Assembly: GCF_000420805.1 (NCBI RefSeq)
Contig: NZ_ATVQ01000001.1
Location: 1,488,001-1,552,000, forward strand
Reading direction: 5' to 3'
Origin: Yaniella halotolerans DSM 15476
Lineage (GTDB): Bacteria; Actinomycetota; Actinomycetes; Actinomycetales; Micrococcaceae
Length of the DNA: 64,000 nucleotides
Part shown: one piece after another, positions 32,827-41,972 of the stretch
Layout of the letters: each line of letters starts with the position of its first letter
Position numbering within the stretch: the stretch's first letter is position 1
Notes under the pieces: model-generated
Told to the model about the DNA's origin: nothing
Seen by the model: only the letters and a program-made list of their open reading frames with translations
Database searches by the model: none
Made by a program: the position numbers and the translations under genes

Positions 32827-33114
32827 ATGCCTTCATACCGTGCGATCCTCTCCATCGGTGACGTCCATCCAGGTCATGGCCCCGAAGCGGTCATGGATGC
32901 TGCCGTCGCGGCCGTGTCGTCCATGGCGACCGTGGAGCAGACCGATATCCAAGTGTTGTCCAATGTTCCCCAAATAGTGGTGCGGTTTCATATTGGCGAC
33001 GATGCAAATGCTCACGATGTCGCAGGGGTAATGCATGACGCCGTGGCCGAAGTCGCGACGACGGGCTCAGCGCGGTTGTTACTGAGACGTGGAGGGCGTT
33101 GGTTGCCAATTTAG
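32827..33114 (+). CDS. Conserved small hypothetical protein
   Basis: A 95-residue soluble protein (MPSYRAILSIGDVHPGHGPE ... LLLRRGGRWLPI) with a predicted alternating beta-alpha-beta pattern. I recall similar proteins in Micrococcales but know of no function. The start at ATG 32827 is supported by a TACAAT box 7 nt upstream. It is divergent from the NUDIX gene. Confidence 0.6.
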   Translation: MPSYRAILSIGDVHPGHGPEAVMDAAVAAVSSMATVEQTDIQVLSNVPQIVVRFHIGDDANAHDVAGVMHDAVAEVATTGSARLLLRRGGRWLPI

Positions 33115-33374
33115 TCTACAGCCTGGAGTTCGTGTGGCATCGCATACGTGACGCTGCACGGCTGATGCTTATCACCGTGTCCAGTGTTATACCTACCTGG
33201 TTTGTTGTGTTTGTGGAGAGCTTGGTTGAATGTTTGAGTTGTTGGGGTTGGGCTTATCGTGTCCTACCGGGTGTTTATGCTTGGTGTATGACGGATTCGA
33301 GACCATAACCCAACGCCTCGCTGCCTAACTAGCCGGTGGCCAGAATTATGTCGCAGAGTGCTGGTGACCGTTCG

Positions 33375-35084
33375 TTAGTCTTCCTCATCAGCGTAGACAA
33401 GATGCTCCATTGCCTGCTTTTCGGCCGTCGCAATTTGGTAGCGCCGGTTCTCAGTGGCCGCAATGATGACAAACAGGCCAAGCAGTGCCACACCGACCAT
33501 GAGGAAGGATGAGTTCGAACCGAAGAGGCGACTACCAGCAATGGCGATCATGCCGAAGCCAAAACCAATAGCAATGGACATGCGGCCTCGGCCGGTCAGG
33601 GTCAACTGGGACAGAACTACTAACAACGCGACGATAGCGATGATTGCCCAGACAATTTCCGGAATCCAGAGAAAGTCCGAAATATTGTGTGAAGCAAGAG
33701 CCGTGAACACTGTGGTGGCAGAAAAAATCATCATCCAGCCGGTAAATAAACCGATCGGCATGTCCACCAGGAAGCGCTCTTGAACAGTTCGCTCCGTATA
33801 TCGATTCAAGCTTCCTACAGCTCGCACCAGCAGTACTGCCGCGGCTATGGAGGCGATCGCCTCCAGACCCCAATCTTGGAAATGCGCTAACAGTTTGGCG
33901 CCAACCGACAAGAGCATTGCATTGGATACATACCAAGCGGTCGTCCTATTTCGGACAGCAGAGTATTGCGAGGGCGCCCACTGATAAGCGGTGTATAACA
34001 GCATGCCGGCCCAAAGAATCGGCCAGGCCGCAACATGCCAAAACGCCATCGACAACAACGACGTCGAACCTGAGTACAAGCCATCGTGGGCGTCAATTAA
34101 CGATGACCACGGACCAATCCACCCGAGACTCACGAGTCCGACGACCACAAAAAGCGCCCAACTGATGGTCAGCGTAATACGGCGAAAGCCATCAAGCTGT
34201 TGCGGATCTGGATCATCCGTAATCGGTTTACGGAAGGGCAGCACGACCTCTGCCTCGTTCTCAACATTATCTTCGGTCTTGTCCACAGCAGGTGCGGGAG
34301 TTTGCGACTCAATGGAACGCGCTTTGTAAACGATGCGGTTCAACCGCTGCCATTCTGGCAAATTTTGCCGGGCGCGCTCAAAGAGCTCGTCATCCGACAA
34401 GTATTCATTGTCCTGCTGCAGCATCGGACGATTTTGTGGTGCAGGAACATCATCAGACTCTAACTCGCGAGCAGCCCGCAGTAATGCTTCGGTTTCGCGC
34501 TCTTGCTGACGGTGGCGCGCATCGATCGCATGCTGACGCTCCAGCTCGGCCATGCGTTCGGATTCGCGCTCCCGTTGCTCTTCTAATGCCAGACGTGCTT
34601 CTTCGACTTCAGCAGCCAAGTGCTTTGAGCGTTCTTCTGCCAGACGGGCCGCACGACGATCATCCTGCAACTTTTGCCAACGAGCCTGCAGTCGTTCCGG
34701 CGTATTGGCAATTGCTTGTTCGATATCTTCTTGAGAGGGCCCTTTGAATGAATCCAACCAAGCGTTGAACTTATCGCGCAGGGTCCACTTATCTTCTTTC
34801 GGGACCTTGGAAGTGTTCCGCCCCGTCGCAGGCACTTCGGTGAGCTCTTGAGCTTCGTCTTCCTCGGTCTCCGCAGCAGGGGTGACAGAGGATGATGAAG
34901 GCTGGTTGTCTTTCAGGCGTGCGAGCGCACTAGACCCGGTGGTCTCCTGCGTGGCGGCAGGTGTGGAGCCATTGGACTCACTTGATTCGACAGCTTCCTC
35001 GGGGCATTGGGTTTCTGTGCGGGGAGGCTGGTGCTGCTTGAGCCTTGACAAAGCGTTTGTCGACTCCGATGATTCCTCGGTCAA
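33375..35084 (-). CDS. Coiled-coil membrane protein of unknown function
   Basis: A 569-residue protein. The N-terminal 110 residues are disordered and hold two copies of an ALxRLKxxQP motif (ALSRLKQHQPP, ALARLKDNQPS). An Arg/Glu/Ala-rich coiled coil follows (about 125-220), then eight or so transmembrane helices from about residue 300. The membrane part (GMLLYTAYQWAPSQ, ERFLVDMPIGLFTGWMMI) faintly resembles long TspO/MBR-related proteins. TTG 35084 is 5 nt after GAAAGGAG and so is preferred to GTG 35099. The function is unknown. Confidence 0.65.
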   Translation of the reverse strand: MTEESSESTNALSRLKQHQPPRTETQCPEEAVESSESNGSTPAATQETTGSSALARLKDNQPSSSSVTPAAETEEDEAQELTEVPATGRNTSKVPKEDKWTLRDKFNAWLDSFKGPSQEDIEQAIANTPERLQARWQKLQDDRRAARLAEERSKHLAAEVEEARLALEEQRERESERMAELERQHAIDARHRQQERETEALLRAARELESDDVPAPQNRPMLQQDNEYLSDDELFERARQNLPEWQRLNRIVYKARSIESQTPAPAVDKTEDNVENEAEVVLPFRKPITDDPDPQQLDGFRRITLTISWALFVVVGLVSLGWIGPWSSLIDAHDGLYSGSTSLLSMAFWHVAAWPILWAGMLLYTAYQWAPSQYSAVRNRTTAWYVSNAMLLSVGAKLLAHFQDWGLEAIASIAAAVLLVRAVGSLNRYTERTVQERFLVDMPIGLFTGWMMIFSATTVFTALASHNISDFLWIPEIVWAIIAIVALLVVLSQLTLTGRGRMSIAIGFGFGMIAIAGSRLFGSNSSFLMVGVALLGLFVIIAATENRRYQIATAEKQAMEHLVYADEED

Positions 35085-35204
35085 GTACACTCCTTTCACC
35101 GCATTAAGTTCCCTTTTAGACGAGTCTGCCTATTTTACTTCCGCATACGGCATTCCACGAACGGACACGCTCGAGGTTGCGGCGGGCATACACGACGTTC
35201 TAAT

Positions 35205-36203
35205 TTACGGTGCGAACCTGAGCGACTGCTGGGATGTGAACAAACGTGGCTTCTGCGTCAGCGGGTCGGTGAAGACCAACTTGTCTGCCAATAACTGTAG
35301 CGGCTGAGCATAATCATCAGGGGCATGTTCTAGCAGGTCAGGGTAAAATCGATCATGCAAAATGGCGTGCCCCAGAGCTGCCAGGTGGATGCGCAACTGA
35401 TGGGTCCGGCCGGTGCGCGGCTGCAGTGCAACGTGGGCGAGAGCGCCATCATCGGTGGCCCGATGCGACAAAAGTGTGATATCAGTTACCGCGTTCGGGC
35501 CCGTCGTTGGGGCATGACTGCGGCGACGCTTGCCGATCCGGGGGGCTTCGATGCGACCCGAATCTTTAACGGCGTAGCCCTCAACCGCAGCGGTGATAAT
35601 GCCTTGTACTTTGATGATGCGATTACGAAAGGTCAGCGGAAAACGCTCAAGGTATAACTCGGTTGGGTTGGGGACATGCACGACGGCTTGATATTGACGG
35701 GTGACCTTGCGGTGTTCAAACAGCTGTTGATACGCGCCACGTGTTGCAGGGTTTGGCGAGAACAGCAAGACGCCTGCGGTCGCACGGTCGAGACGGTGTA
35801 ACGGCACCAGGTCTGGAATGTTGAGTTGATTGCGGAGACGCACCAACGCAGTTTCTTGCAAAAATTGGCCACCCGGAGTGGTTGGTAGGAAGTGGGGTTT
35901 ATCCGCGACGACCAAATCCTGGTCTTGATGCAAGACGTTGATATCAAATGGGATGGGCTGCTCATAGGGGACGGAGCGGTAGTACCAAATGAACTCGTGT
36001 GCGCTGGCGGGTGTGTGATGGTCAATCGGTGTACCATCTCCGGCCACGATCTCGCCGTCGTTGATGCGCTGGGCCACCGCATCGCGGCCCAGGTGCGGGA
36101 AGCGATGATGCAGATACTCGACGACGGTGGTTGCGACGTCGTCGGGTACGCGCAGTCGGGTGGGTCCGACGCCGTTGCGGACCGGAAGTGGGGGTGTGGC
36201 CAT
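35205..36203 (-). CDS. RluA-family pseudouridine synthase
   Basis: Isomerises uridine to pseudouridine in rRNA or tRNA. The 332-residue protein has the catalytic HRLDRATAGVLLF motif (Asp is the nucleophile) and the C-terminal PRTGRTHQLRIHLAALGHAI motif. An N-terminal S4-like segment (VPDDVATTVVEYLHHRF) is present. The target position cannot be assigned. TAGACT ends 6 nt before the ATG, so the message is probably leaderless. It lies 9 nt downstream of lhr. Confidence 0.93.
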   Translation of the reverse strand: MATPPLPVRNGVGPTRLRVPDDVATTVVEYLHHRFPHLGRDAVAQRINDGEIVAGDGTPIDHHTPASAHEFIWYYRSVPYEQPIPFDINVLHQDQDLVVADKPHFLPTTPGGQFLQETALVRLRNQLNIPDLVPLHRLDRATAGVLLFSPNPATRGAYQQLFEHRKVTRQYQAVVHVPNPTELYLERFPLTFRNRIIKVQGIITAAVEGYAVKDSGRIEAPRIGKRRRSHAPTTGPNAVTDITLLSHRATDDGALAHVALQPRTGRTHQLRIHLAALGHAILHDRFYPDLLEHAPDDYAQPLQLLADKLVFTDPLTQKPRLFTSQQSLRFAP

Positions 36204-36209
36204 ACTTCT

Positions 36210-36215
36210 AGTCTA
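36210..36215 (-). promoter_or_regulatory. -10 box for leaderless RluA-type gene
   Basis: TAGACT on the minus strand, then AGAAGT, then the start codon. It overlaps the lhr stop codon. Confidence 0.4.
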
Positions 36216-39200
36216 GGCGCGGAAACGAATTGCGTTGGGCGTGGTGTAGAAGCCCGCTTCGACGAGGTGGGAGGCGAGTTCCGTTCTCGCTATCGGTTCA
36301 CCATTGACGGTAGCGACGGCTAACTTGTCGGTGTGAGCACGACGCAAGATCTCGACGAGGGCCGTTGCTGCTGGACCGAGGTGCTGGGTGCCAAACTGCA
36401 GTAGCGTTTTGCCTCCGCGTTCCAAATACAGCACAAGCTCACCGTTGACCAACACCACATAGGCCCCGGCTTTTCTTCCGGGGCGGTGACCCTCGGTGGG
36501 CGGCCAATCCAGCGTGGCACCGTAGGGGTTGGCAGGATCGGTTGCGGCCAAACCAATGGCCTGTGGGTGTCGGGGCTGGTCGTCATAGGCTCGGAGGGCA
36601 TCGATGGTTGCAGCGGTTGAGAACTGTGCGGCACCCAGCCCGTCGATGAAGTAGCCGCGGCGAATATGGCCGGCCTCTTCCATCTTGGATAGCAGCCGGT
36701 AGTAAGCGGAAAACCCGCCCGGTAGGGCCTCCGCGGTGACGGCGCCCCGGGTGATGACGCCGTAGCGGTCCAGCAGATATTCGGCCTGGGCGTGCAGTGC
36801 GGTCGTGTTTTCGTCGGTGCGTTCGGGTAACAGAGACCACCGGCCGACTGACGAGGGTGGATCGGGGTTGCGTGACGCCGGGGTTGTCGGGGCCAGACGG
36901 TTGAGTCGACGTAGGCGCGCTGCCCGCCGCGGGGAAGTACGCTGTGCCGGGGCTCGCCGGCTGGTTTTGGAGTAGGTGGCCCGCACCGCGGTGAAGGTGT
37001 CATTGGTAATCACCCCGGCCCAAAAGAGGTCCCATAGCGCTGCCAGAATGTCGTCACCGGAGTACTCAAGCTGGGCTAACAGTGCGGAGTAGAACCACCC
37101 GCCAGTGCCGGTCAGCGCTGTGACGATAGCTTCGTGGACGGCGAGTCGATCATCGGTGGGTCGAATCGGCAGGGTCAGGTCGACGGTGTCCACGTGGTGA
37201 AACGCTACTGTTTGATCCGCCGCTCCGACCATCACAAACTGTCCGGTTGCCAGCAGTTCATCGAGCATGGCCGGCTGGTAGTCGACCACGCGTGCGGGCA
37301 GGATTGCTGATTCCCACACTGCAGTGGGCGCTGCGAAACCGGTGAGTTGGTCCAGGATAATCGCCAGCCCATCGGCACCGCGTTCCTGCGGGCTCGGGAC
37401 AATCTGGTGCTGCTGGAGCAGATAGCGCGCGTAGGCGTTATGTTCGACGGGTTCGACTTCGGCGCGCAATTGGGCCAGAGAGCGACGACGGATACGGGCG
37501 AGCACATCGACGTCGCACCATTCATCGGTGGCCACCGGTCCGTCGCCTGGTGGCGGCGTCGATAAGTAAGCCCCAAACGTTACTCGGTGCTGGGCGGCTA
37601 AGCGCTGGAGCACTTGATGGGCGATGACTTGGCCGATACCCAACCGTTCAGCGACCTGGGGTGCAGTAAACGGACCGTGCGTGCGAGCATAGCGGGCAAT
37701 CAGATCACCTAGTGGATCATGCACCGAATCAGAAAAGGCTTGGGGTACACCGATGGGTAACGGGATGCCGAGGCCGTCGCGCAGCCTGGGGGCGTCTTCA
37801 ATCGTCGCCCAATAGTGGTGGGTGCCCATGCGTACGTTGATGGCACGTTTAGCGGCGACGAGTTCCTCAACCCAGTGTTCTGCCGTCGTTGCGTTAACGG
37901 CTTCGTCGTCCAGATGTAGCCGCTCGGTGAGTTCTTGGGTGGTCAAAGGGCCCAGCAGACGCAAGAGATCCGCGGTGCCCTCAATCCCGGTGAGACGCCG
38001 GTTGCTGGAGGTGTGCTGCAGATCGGTCTGTACCTGTGCGATGACGTCGTCGTCGAGCAATTCGCGCAGCATGTCCTGGCCCAACAACTGCGAGAGCAAG
38101 CCCGGGTCCAAGGAGAGGGCAGCGGCACGGCGCTCGGCAAGTGGCGCATCTGTTTCGTACATGAACTGTGCGGTATAGCCGAAGAGCAGTGTTTGAGCGA
38201 AGGGGGAGGCCTGCGGGGTTTGGACCTCGACGACTCGAAGGATACGGGTGCGAATCTGGTCCAGGATTTCGGTGAGACCGTCGATGTCGTAAACATCCTG
38301 GAGCACTTCGCGGACGGTTTCCAAAATGATGGGAAAATGCGGGTACTTGGAGGCAACGGCGAGGAGTTGAGCCGAGCGTTGACGCTGTTGCCACAGGGGC
38401 GTGCGTTTGGCTGGATCGCGACGCGGGAGTAGCAGCGCTCGGGCGGCATTTTCGCGGAAGTGTGCGGCAAAGAGCGCCGAACTTCCCACGTGCTGACGCA
38501 GTTGGGCGCGTAGGTCCTCGGGTTCAAACCAGAAGATATCCGCAGTTGGAGGTTCGCCGTTGGTGGCCGGTACCCGCACGATGATCCCGTCGTCACCGGC
38601 CATCGCGTTGGCGTCGAAACCATAGGTGTCTTTGACGCGTTCGGAGATCGCCAGCGCCCAGGGTGCGTGAATGGCCTTGCCAAAGGGGGAGTGCAGAATG
38701 ATCCGCCAGTCGCCGAGCTCGTCGCGGAATTTCTCGATCACCACGGTGGTGTCGGACGGCAGATGCCCGGTGGCTTCGCGCTGTTCGGTCAGGTAGTTCA
38801 AGAGATTATCGCGGGCATTGTCATCCAGCCCGGCGGCTTTCAACCTGGTCTCAATGTTGGGGTGGGCGAGCGCTTCGCGACGAAATGCTCCGGTAGCGCG
38901 ACCGAGCTCCAGCGGGCGGCCAGGTTGGTCGCCGCGCCAGAAGGGCAGCCGTCCCGGGCGCCCGAAGGCCGGAGTGACCAGTACACGATCGTGGGTAATG
39001 TCTTCGATCTGCCAGGTAGTGGCTCCCAAAATAATGGTTTCGCCCACCCGCGATTCGTACACCATCTCCTCATCGAGTTCGCCCACGCGCTTGGCTGCAT
39101 CGGTATCAGTAGCCAAATAGACGCCGAATAACCCACGGTCTGCAATCGTACCGCCCGAGGTGACCGCCAGACGTTGTGCTCCGGGCCGGGCGGTAATGGT

Positions 39201-40649
39201 CCCGGCTTCGCGATCCCACACGACCCGGGGTTTGAGCTGTGCGAATTCATCGGAAACGTACTTGCCGGCTAACATGTCCAGCACCGATGCGTAGACGTCC
39301 AGGGACAGGGTGGTAAACGGTGCGGCTCGGCGCACCACGTCGAGCCATGTCTGGTCGGTGAGTTCATCCATGGCGGCGGCCGCAATGGTGTGCTGTGCCA
39401 AAATATCCAGCGGATTGGCCGGAATCGACAGGGCCTCGATCTCACCGGACAGCATGCGTTCTGTCACGACTGCGGCGTCTACGACATCGGCGCGGTGCAG
39501 CGGGAAGAACCAGCCGATCGACACTTCGCCAACCTGGTGGCCTGCACGCCCCACCCGTTGGAGACCGGCAGCAACCGTGGGCGCTGATTGCAGGTGTATC
39601 ACTGCATCCACGACACCCATGTCGATGCCCAGTTCCAATGACGATGTCGCAACCACGCACCGCAGTGTGCCCGATTTCAGGCCTTCTTCGACCTCGGCGC
39701 GAGCGGTTGCCGACATCGAGCCGTGGTGGGTGCGTGCAAATTCGAATTCCTCATCGTCCCAGAGTTCATTGAGAGATTCGGTGAGCCGTTCTGCGGAGCG
39801 TCGCGAATTCACAAATACGATCATTGATCGATACTGGGTGGCGATCTCCATAATGCGGGCTTCTACGTGCGGCCACATCGAGACGTTCTCTTCGGGGGAG
39901 GCACCAGCAGCGGGCTGGGTCATATCCGTCACCGGTACGGAGACGGTGATATCCCACCGCTTTTGCTCGGCCCCATCCACAACTTTGACGGGTTGGACGC
40001 CACCTAAAAATCGTGCGACCTCTTCGGGGGGACGAACCGTCGCCGATAGCCCAATGCGTTGTGCTGGCTGCTCTAACAGTGCGTCTAGGCGTTCCAACGA
40101 GAGCGCCAGGTGCGCACCGCGCTTGTTGCCGGCCAAGGCATGGACTTCGTCGACAATCACCGTTTCAACTCCGGTGAGTGTTTCCCGAGCCTTCGATGTA
40201 AGCATCAAATACAGCGATTCGGGTGTGGTGATTAAGATTTCCGGGGGATCGGTAATGAGGCGACGACGATCCCGCGGTGAGGTATCTCCGGAGCGTACCC
40301 CGGTGCGGATCTCGGGAACTTCGTGTCCCTGTGCCGCCGCCATCTGGGTGATACCCACCAGGGGTGCGGTGAGGTTGCGCTCCACATCAACGCCGAGTGC
40401 TTTCAACGGAGAAATGTACAGAACTTTAGTGCGGCGCTTGGTCTCGACCGGCTGGGTGATGAGCCGGTCAATCGCCGATAAAAAGGCCGCGAGTGTCTTG
40501 CCCGAACCGGTCGGCGCGATCACCAGAGCATGCTGGCCAGAAGCGATCGTATTCCATGCGCCCAACTGTGCTCGGGTCGGCGCATCAAAGGATCGCTCGA
40601 ACCATGAGCGCGTGGCGTCAGAAAATGCGCTCGGCACCGAATCTGTCAT
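36213..40649 (-). CDS. lhr: Lhr-type large superfamily 2 helicase
   Basis: A 1478-residue helicase of the actinobacterial full-length Lhr class. Motif I is PTGSGKTLAAFL, motif II DEVHAL followed by AGNKRGAHLAL, motif V SLELGIDMG and motif VI QRVGRAGH. The winged-helix and Lhr-core regions follow, then a long C-terminal Lhr-CTD. Lhr is a 3'-5' translocase linked to DNA-crosslink repair in mycobacteria. TAGTCT lies 6 nt before the ATG. It sits between rlmH and the pseudouridine synthase gene. Confidence 0.95.
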   Translation of the reverse strand: MTDSVPSAFSDATRSWFERSFDAPTRAQLGAWNTIASGQHALVIAPTGSGKTLAAFLSAIDRLITQPVETKRRTKVLYISPLKALGVDVERNLTAPLVGITQMAAAQGHEVPEIRTGVRSGDTSPRDRRRLITDPPEILITTPESLYLMLTSKARETLTGVETVIVDEVHALAGNKRGAHLALSLERLDALLEQPAQRIGLSATVRPPEEVARFLGGVQPVKVVDGAEQKRWDITVSVPVTDMTQPAAGASPEENVSMWPHVEARIMEIATQYRSMIVFVNSRRSAERLTESLNELWDDEEFEFARTHHGSMSATARAEVEEGLKSGTLRCVVATSSLELGIDMGVVDAVIHLQSAPTVAAGLQRVGRAGHQVGEVSIGWFFPLHRADVVDAAVVTERMLSGEIEALSIPANPLDILAQHTIAAAAMDELTDQTWLDVVRRAAPFTTLSLDVYASVLDMLAGKYVSDEFAQLKPRVVWDREAGTITARPGAQRLAVTSGGTIADRGLFGVYLATDTDAAKRVGELDEEMVYESRVGETIILGATTWQIEDITHDRVLVTPAFGRPGRLPFWRGDQPGRPLELGRATGAFRREALAHPNIETRLKAAGLDDNARDNLLNYLTEQREATGHLPSDTTVVIEKFRDELGDWRIILHSPFGKAIHAPWALAISERVKDTYGFDANAMAGDDGIIVRVPATNGEPPTADIFWFEPEDLRAQLRQHVGSSALFAAHFRENAARALLLPRRDPAKRTPLWQQRQRSAQLLAVASKYPHFPIILETVREVLQDVYDIDGLTEILDQIRTRILRVVEVQTPQASPFAQTLLFGYTAQFMYETDAPLAERRAAALSLDPGLLSQLLGQDMLRELLDDDVIAQVQTDLQHTSSNRRLTGIEGTADLLRLLGPLTTQELTERLHLDDEAVNATTAEHWVEELVAAKRAINVRMGTHHYWATIEDAPRLRDGLGIPLPIGVPQAFSDSVHDPLGDLIARYARTHGPFTAPQVAERLGIGQVIAHQVLQRLAAQHRVTFGAYLSTPPPGDGPVATDEWCDVDVLARIRRRSLAQLRAEVEPVEHNAYARYLLQQHQIVPSPQERGADGLAIILDQLTGFAAPTAVWESAILPARVVDYQPAMLDELLATGQFVMVGAADQTVAFHHVDTVDLTLPIRPTDDRLAVHEAIVTALTGTGGWFYSALLAQLEYSGDDILAALWDLFWAGVITNDTFTAVRATYSKTSRRAPAQRTSPRRAARLRRLNRLAPTTPASRNPDPPSSVGRWSLLPERTDENTTALHAQAEYLLDRYGVITRGAVTAEALPGGFSAYYRLLSKMEEAGHIRRGYFIDGLGAAQFSTAATIDALRAYDDQPRHPQAIGLAATDPANPYGATLDWPPTEGHRPGRKAGAYVVLVNGELVLYLERGGKTLLQFGTQHLGPAATALVEILRRAHTDKLAVATVNGEPIARTELASHLVEAGFYTTPNAIRFRA

Positions 40650-40655
40650 AGGTCC

Positions 40656-40661
40656 AGACTA
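40656..40661 (-). promoter_or_regulatory. -10 box for leaderless lhr
   Basis: TAGTCT on the minus strand, then GGACCT, then ATG. It overlaps the rlmH stop codon. Confidence 0.4.
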
Positions 40662-41117
40662 CTGGTGATGATACGGTCGCCCGGCGGAAATCTCCTGCGC
40701 GCGATAAATTTGTTCGGTCACCATGAGCCGCACCAACTGATGCGGAAACACTAGATTCGACAGCGACCACACCGTATCGGCTCGCGCTCGCAGCTGATCA
40801 TTGACGCCGTAGGCGCCGCCGATCACCACGGCGACGTTTCGTGAGGTGTCGAAGAGTTGCTGCAAGTGGGCCGCCAACTGCGGCGATGAAAAGTTTTTGC
40901 CCCGTTCGTCCAGCAGGATGACGTGGTCGCTGGGGCGAAGCTGTTTGGTGATGGCCGCAGATTCTTCATCCCGAGAGCGTTGTTCACCGGAGGTTGTGTG
41001 GGGAACAAGTTTGAAGATCACGTCATAAGGCTTTTTGAGGCGTTTGGTAAACCGGTCGATACCGTCGATGACCCAGGCTTCATGCCGTTTTCCCACGGTA
41101 ATGACGCGTATGGACAA
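40659..41117 (-). CDS. rlmH: 23S rRNA pseudouridine-1915 methyltransferase RlmH
   Basis: A SPOUT-fold methyltransferase that methylates pseudouridine 1915 in 23S rRNA helix 69. The 152-residue protein has the SAM-knot motif VVIGGAYGV and the canonical C-terminus EQIYRAQEISAGRPYHHQ. TTG 41117 (MSIRVITVGK) is chosen because GGGAG lies 8 nt upstream; the open frame to 41159 adds a tail foreign to the family. Confidence 0.95.
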   Translation of the reverse strand: MSIRVITVGKRHEAWVIDGIDRFTKRLKKPYDVIFKLVPHTTSGEQRSRDEESAAITKQLRPSDHVILLDERGKNFSSPQLAAHLQQLFDTSRNVAVVIGGAYGVNDQLRARADTVWSLSNLVFPHQLVRLMVTEQIYRAQEISAGRPYHHQ

Positions 41118-41239
41118 GGCTTGAACTCCCGGCTTGCTGTTGTGGACTCTTCTGCTCAACTGTAGCCTGGCGCCAGCCTCATTTCAGGCAGCACCTCCCC
41201 GCGTCGGGGTGTAGTTCGCTAGCACCGCTACTCGTCTGA

Positions 41240-41247
41240 TGTATACA
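41240..41247. promoter_or_regulatory. GntR operator candidate 1 (prp operon)
   Basis: The palindrome TGTATACA (ATGTATACAG in context) lies 79 nt before the GntR start. A related half-site, CTATACAT, follows at 41251-41258. It is the same core as at 41303, 61101 and 61536. Confidence 0.55.
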
Positions 41248-41302
41248 GAACTATACATATTATGGCGCAGATCTCACGGAACTGGCCAAGTCGCCCACCC
41301 TG

Positions 41303-41310
41303 TGTATACA
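41303..41310. promoter_or_regulatory. GntR operator candidate 2, overlapping the -10 box
   Basis: TGTATACA within the perfect 10-bp palindrome GTGTATACAC. It overlaps TACACT (41307-41312), the putative -10 box 6 nt before the GntR start, so binding would block the promoter. Confidence 0.6.
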
Positions 41311-41318
41311 CTGAAGGT

Positions 41319-41972
41319 ATGCGAGCCAGTGAACGAGCCTATGTGGCGCTGCGCCGGGACATTCTCAATTGGGATCTCCCACCCGGCTCAGTGCTTGCCG
41401 AGGTTGAGCTATCCGAACGCCTTGGCGTTTCGCGTACTCCTGTGCGCGAAGCCGTGGCGAAATTGGTGGCTGACGGTCTGGCGTATGCACAACGGGGGCG
41501 GGGGACTGTAGTCTCCGACGTTTCCCTAGAAGATTTAGAGGACATGTTTGTGCTGCGTCGAGTACTCGAAACTGAATCGGCTCGACTTGCCGCGATCAGC
41601 GATCAGGCCCACCGTTTTGCTCCACTGGCCGAAAGATTCCGATCGGTCGTCGAACATTCCGAAACACTCGAAGAGCCCGGTCCGTACTACCAGTTGGTCA
41701 ACACCATGGATGAGCTCATCGATGAAGCGGCGGGCAATAATTACCTGTCCACCGCACTCACAAATTTGCGCGTGCACCTGGCACGCGTTCGCCGCATGGC
41801 CAAAGACGACCGTGACCGTCTGGCCGCGTCTGCGGTGGAGCACTCCAAGATTGCCGAGGCAATCGCAAAACAAGATCCACTGCTAGCCAGTGCAGCAACG
41901 ACCATGCATCTGCAGGCGTCGCTGGATCATATCCTTACCCATGCAGAAACTCCGAAGGGACGTCATGATTAA
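41319..41972 (+). CDS. GntR/FCD-family regulator of the prp operon
   Basis: A 217-residue FadR/FCD-type repressor. The N-terminal winged helix ([20 protein letters not shown], then [15 protein letters not shown]) precedes a helical effector domain with conserved [10 protein letters not shown] and [10 protein letters not shown] segments. ATG 41319 is favoured by a -10 box 6 nt upstream and by family length. Its stop overlaps the prpD start, so it heads the prp operon and probably represses it until a propionate-derived effector appears. Confidence 0.88.
   Translation: MRASERAYVALRRDILNWDLPPGSVLAEVELSERLGVSRTPVREAVAKLVADGLAYAQRGRGTVVSDVSLEDLEDMFVLRRVLETESARLAAISDQAHRFAPLAERFRSVVEHSETLEEPGPYYQLVNTMDELIDEAAGNNYLSTALTNLRVHLARVRRMAKDDRDRLAASAVEHSKIAEAIAKQDPLLASAATTMHLQASLDHILTHAETPKGRHD

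Noticed and set aside
33115-33374. A possible 69-residue gene on the plus strand (33099-33308)
   Set aside because: It overlaps the end of the gene at 32827 and has no ribosome-binding site. Its composition looks like translated T/G-rich noncoding DNA and I recognise no family.
39310-40668. A 452-codon plus-strand frame opposite lhr
   Set aside because: It is Arg/Ser/Thr-rich in the manner of an antisense shadow of a conserved helicase and has no family resemblance.
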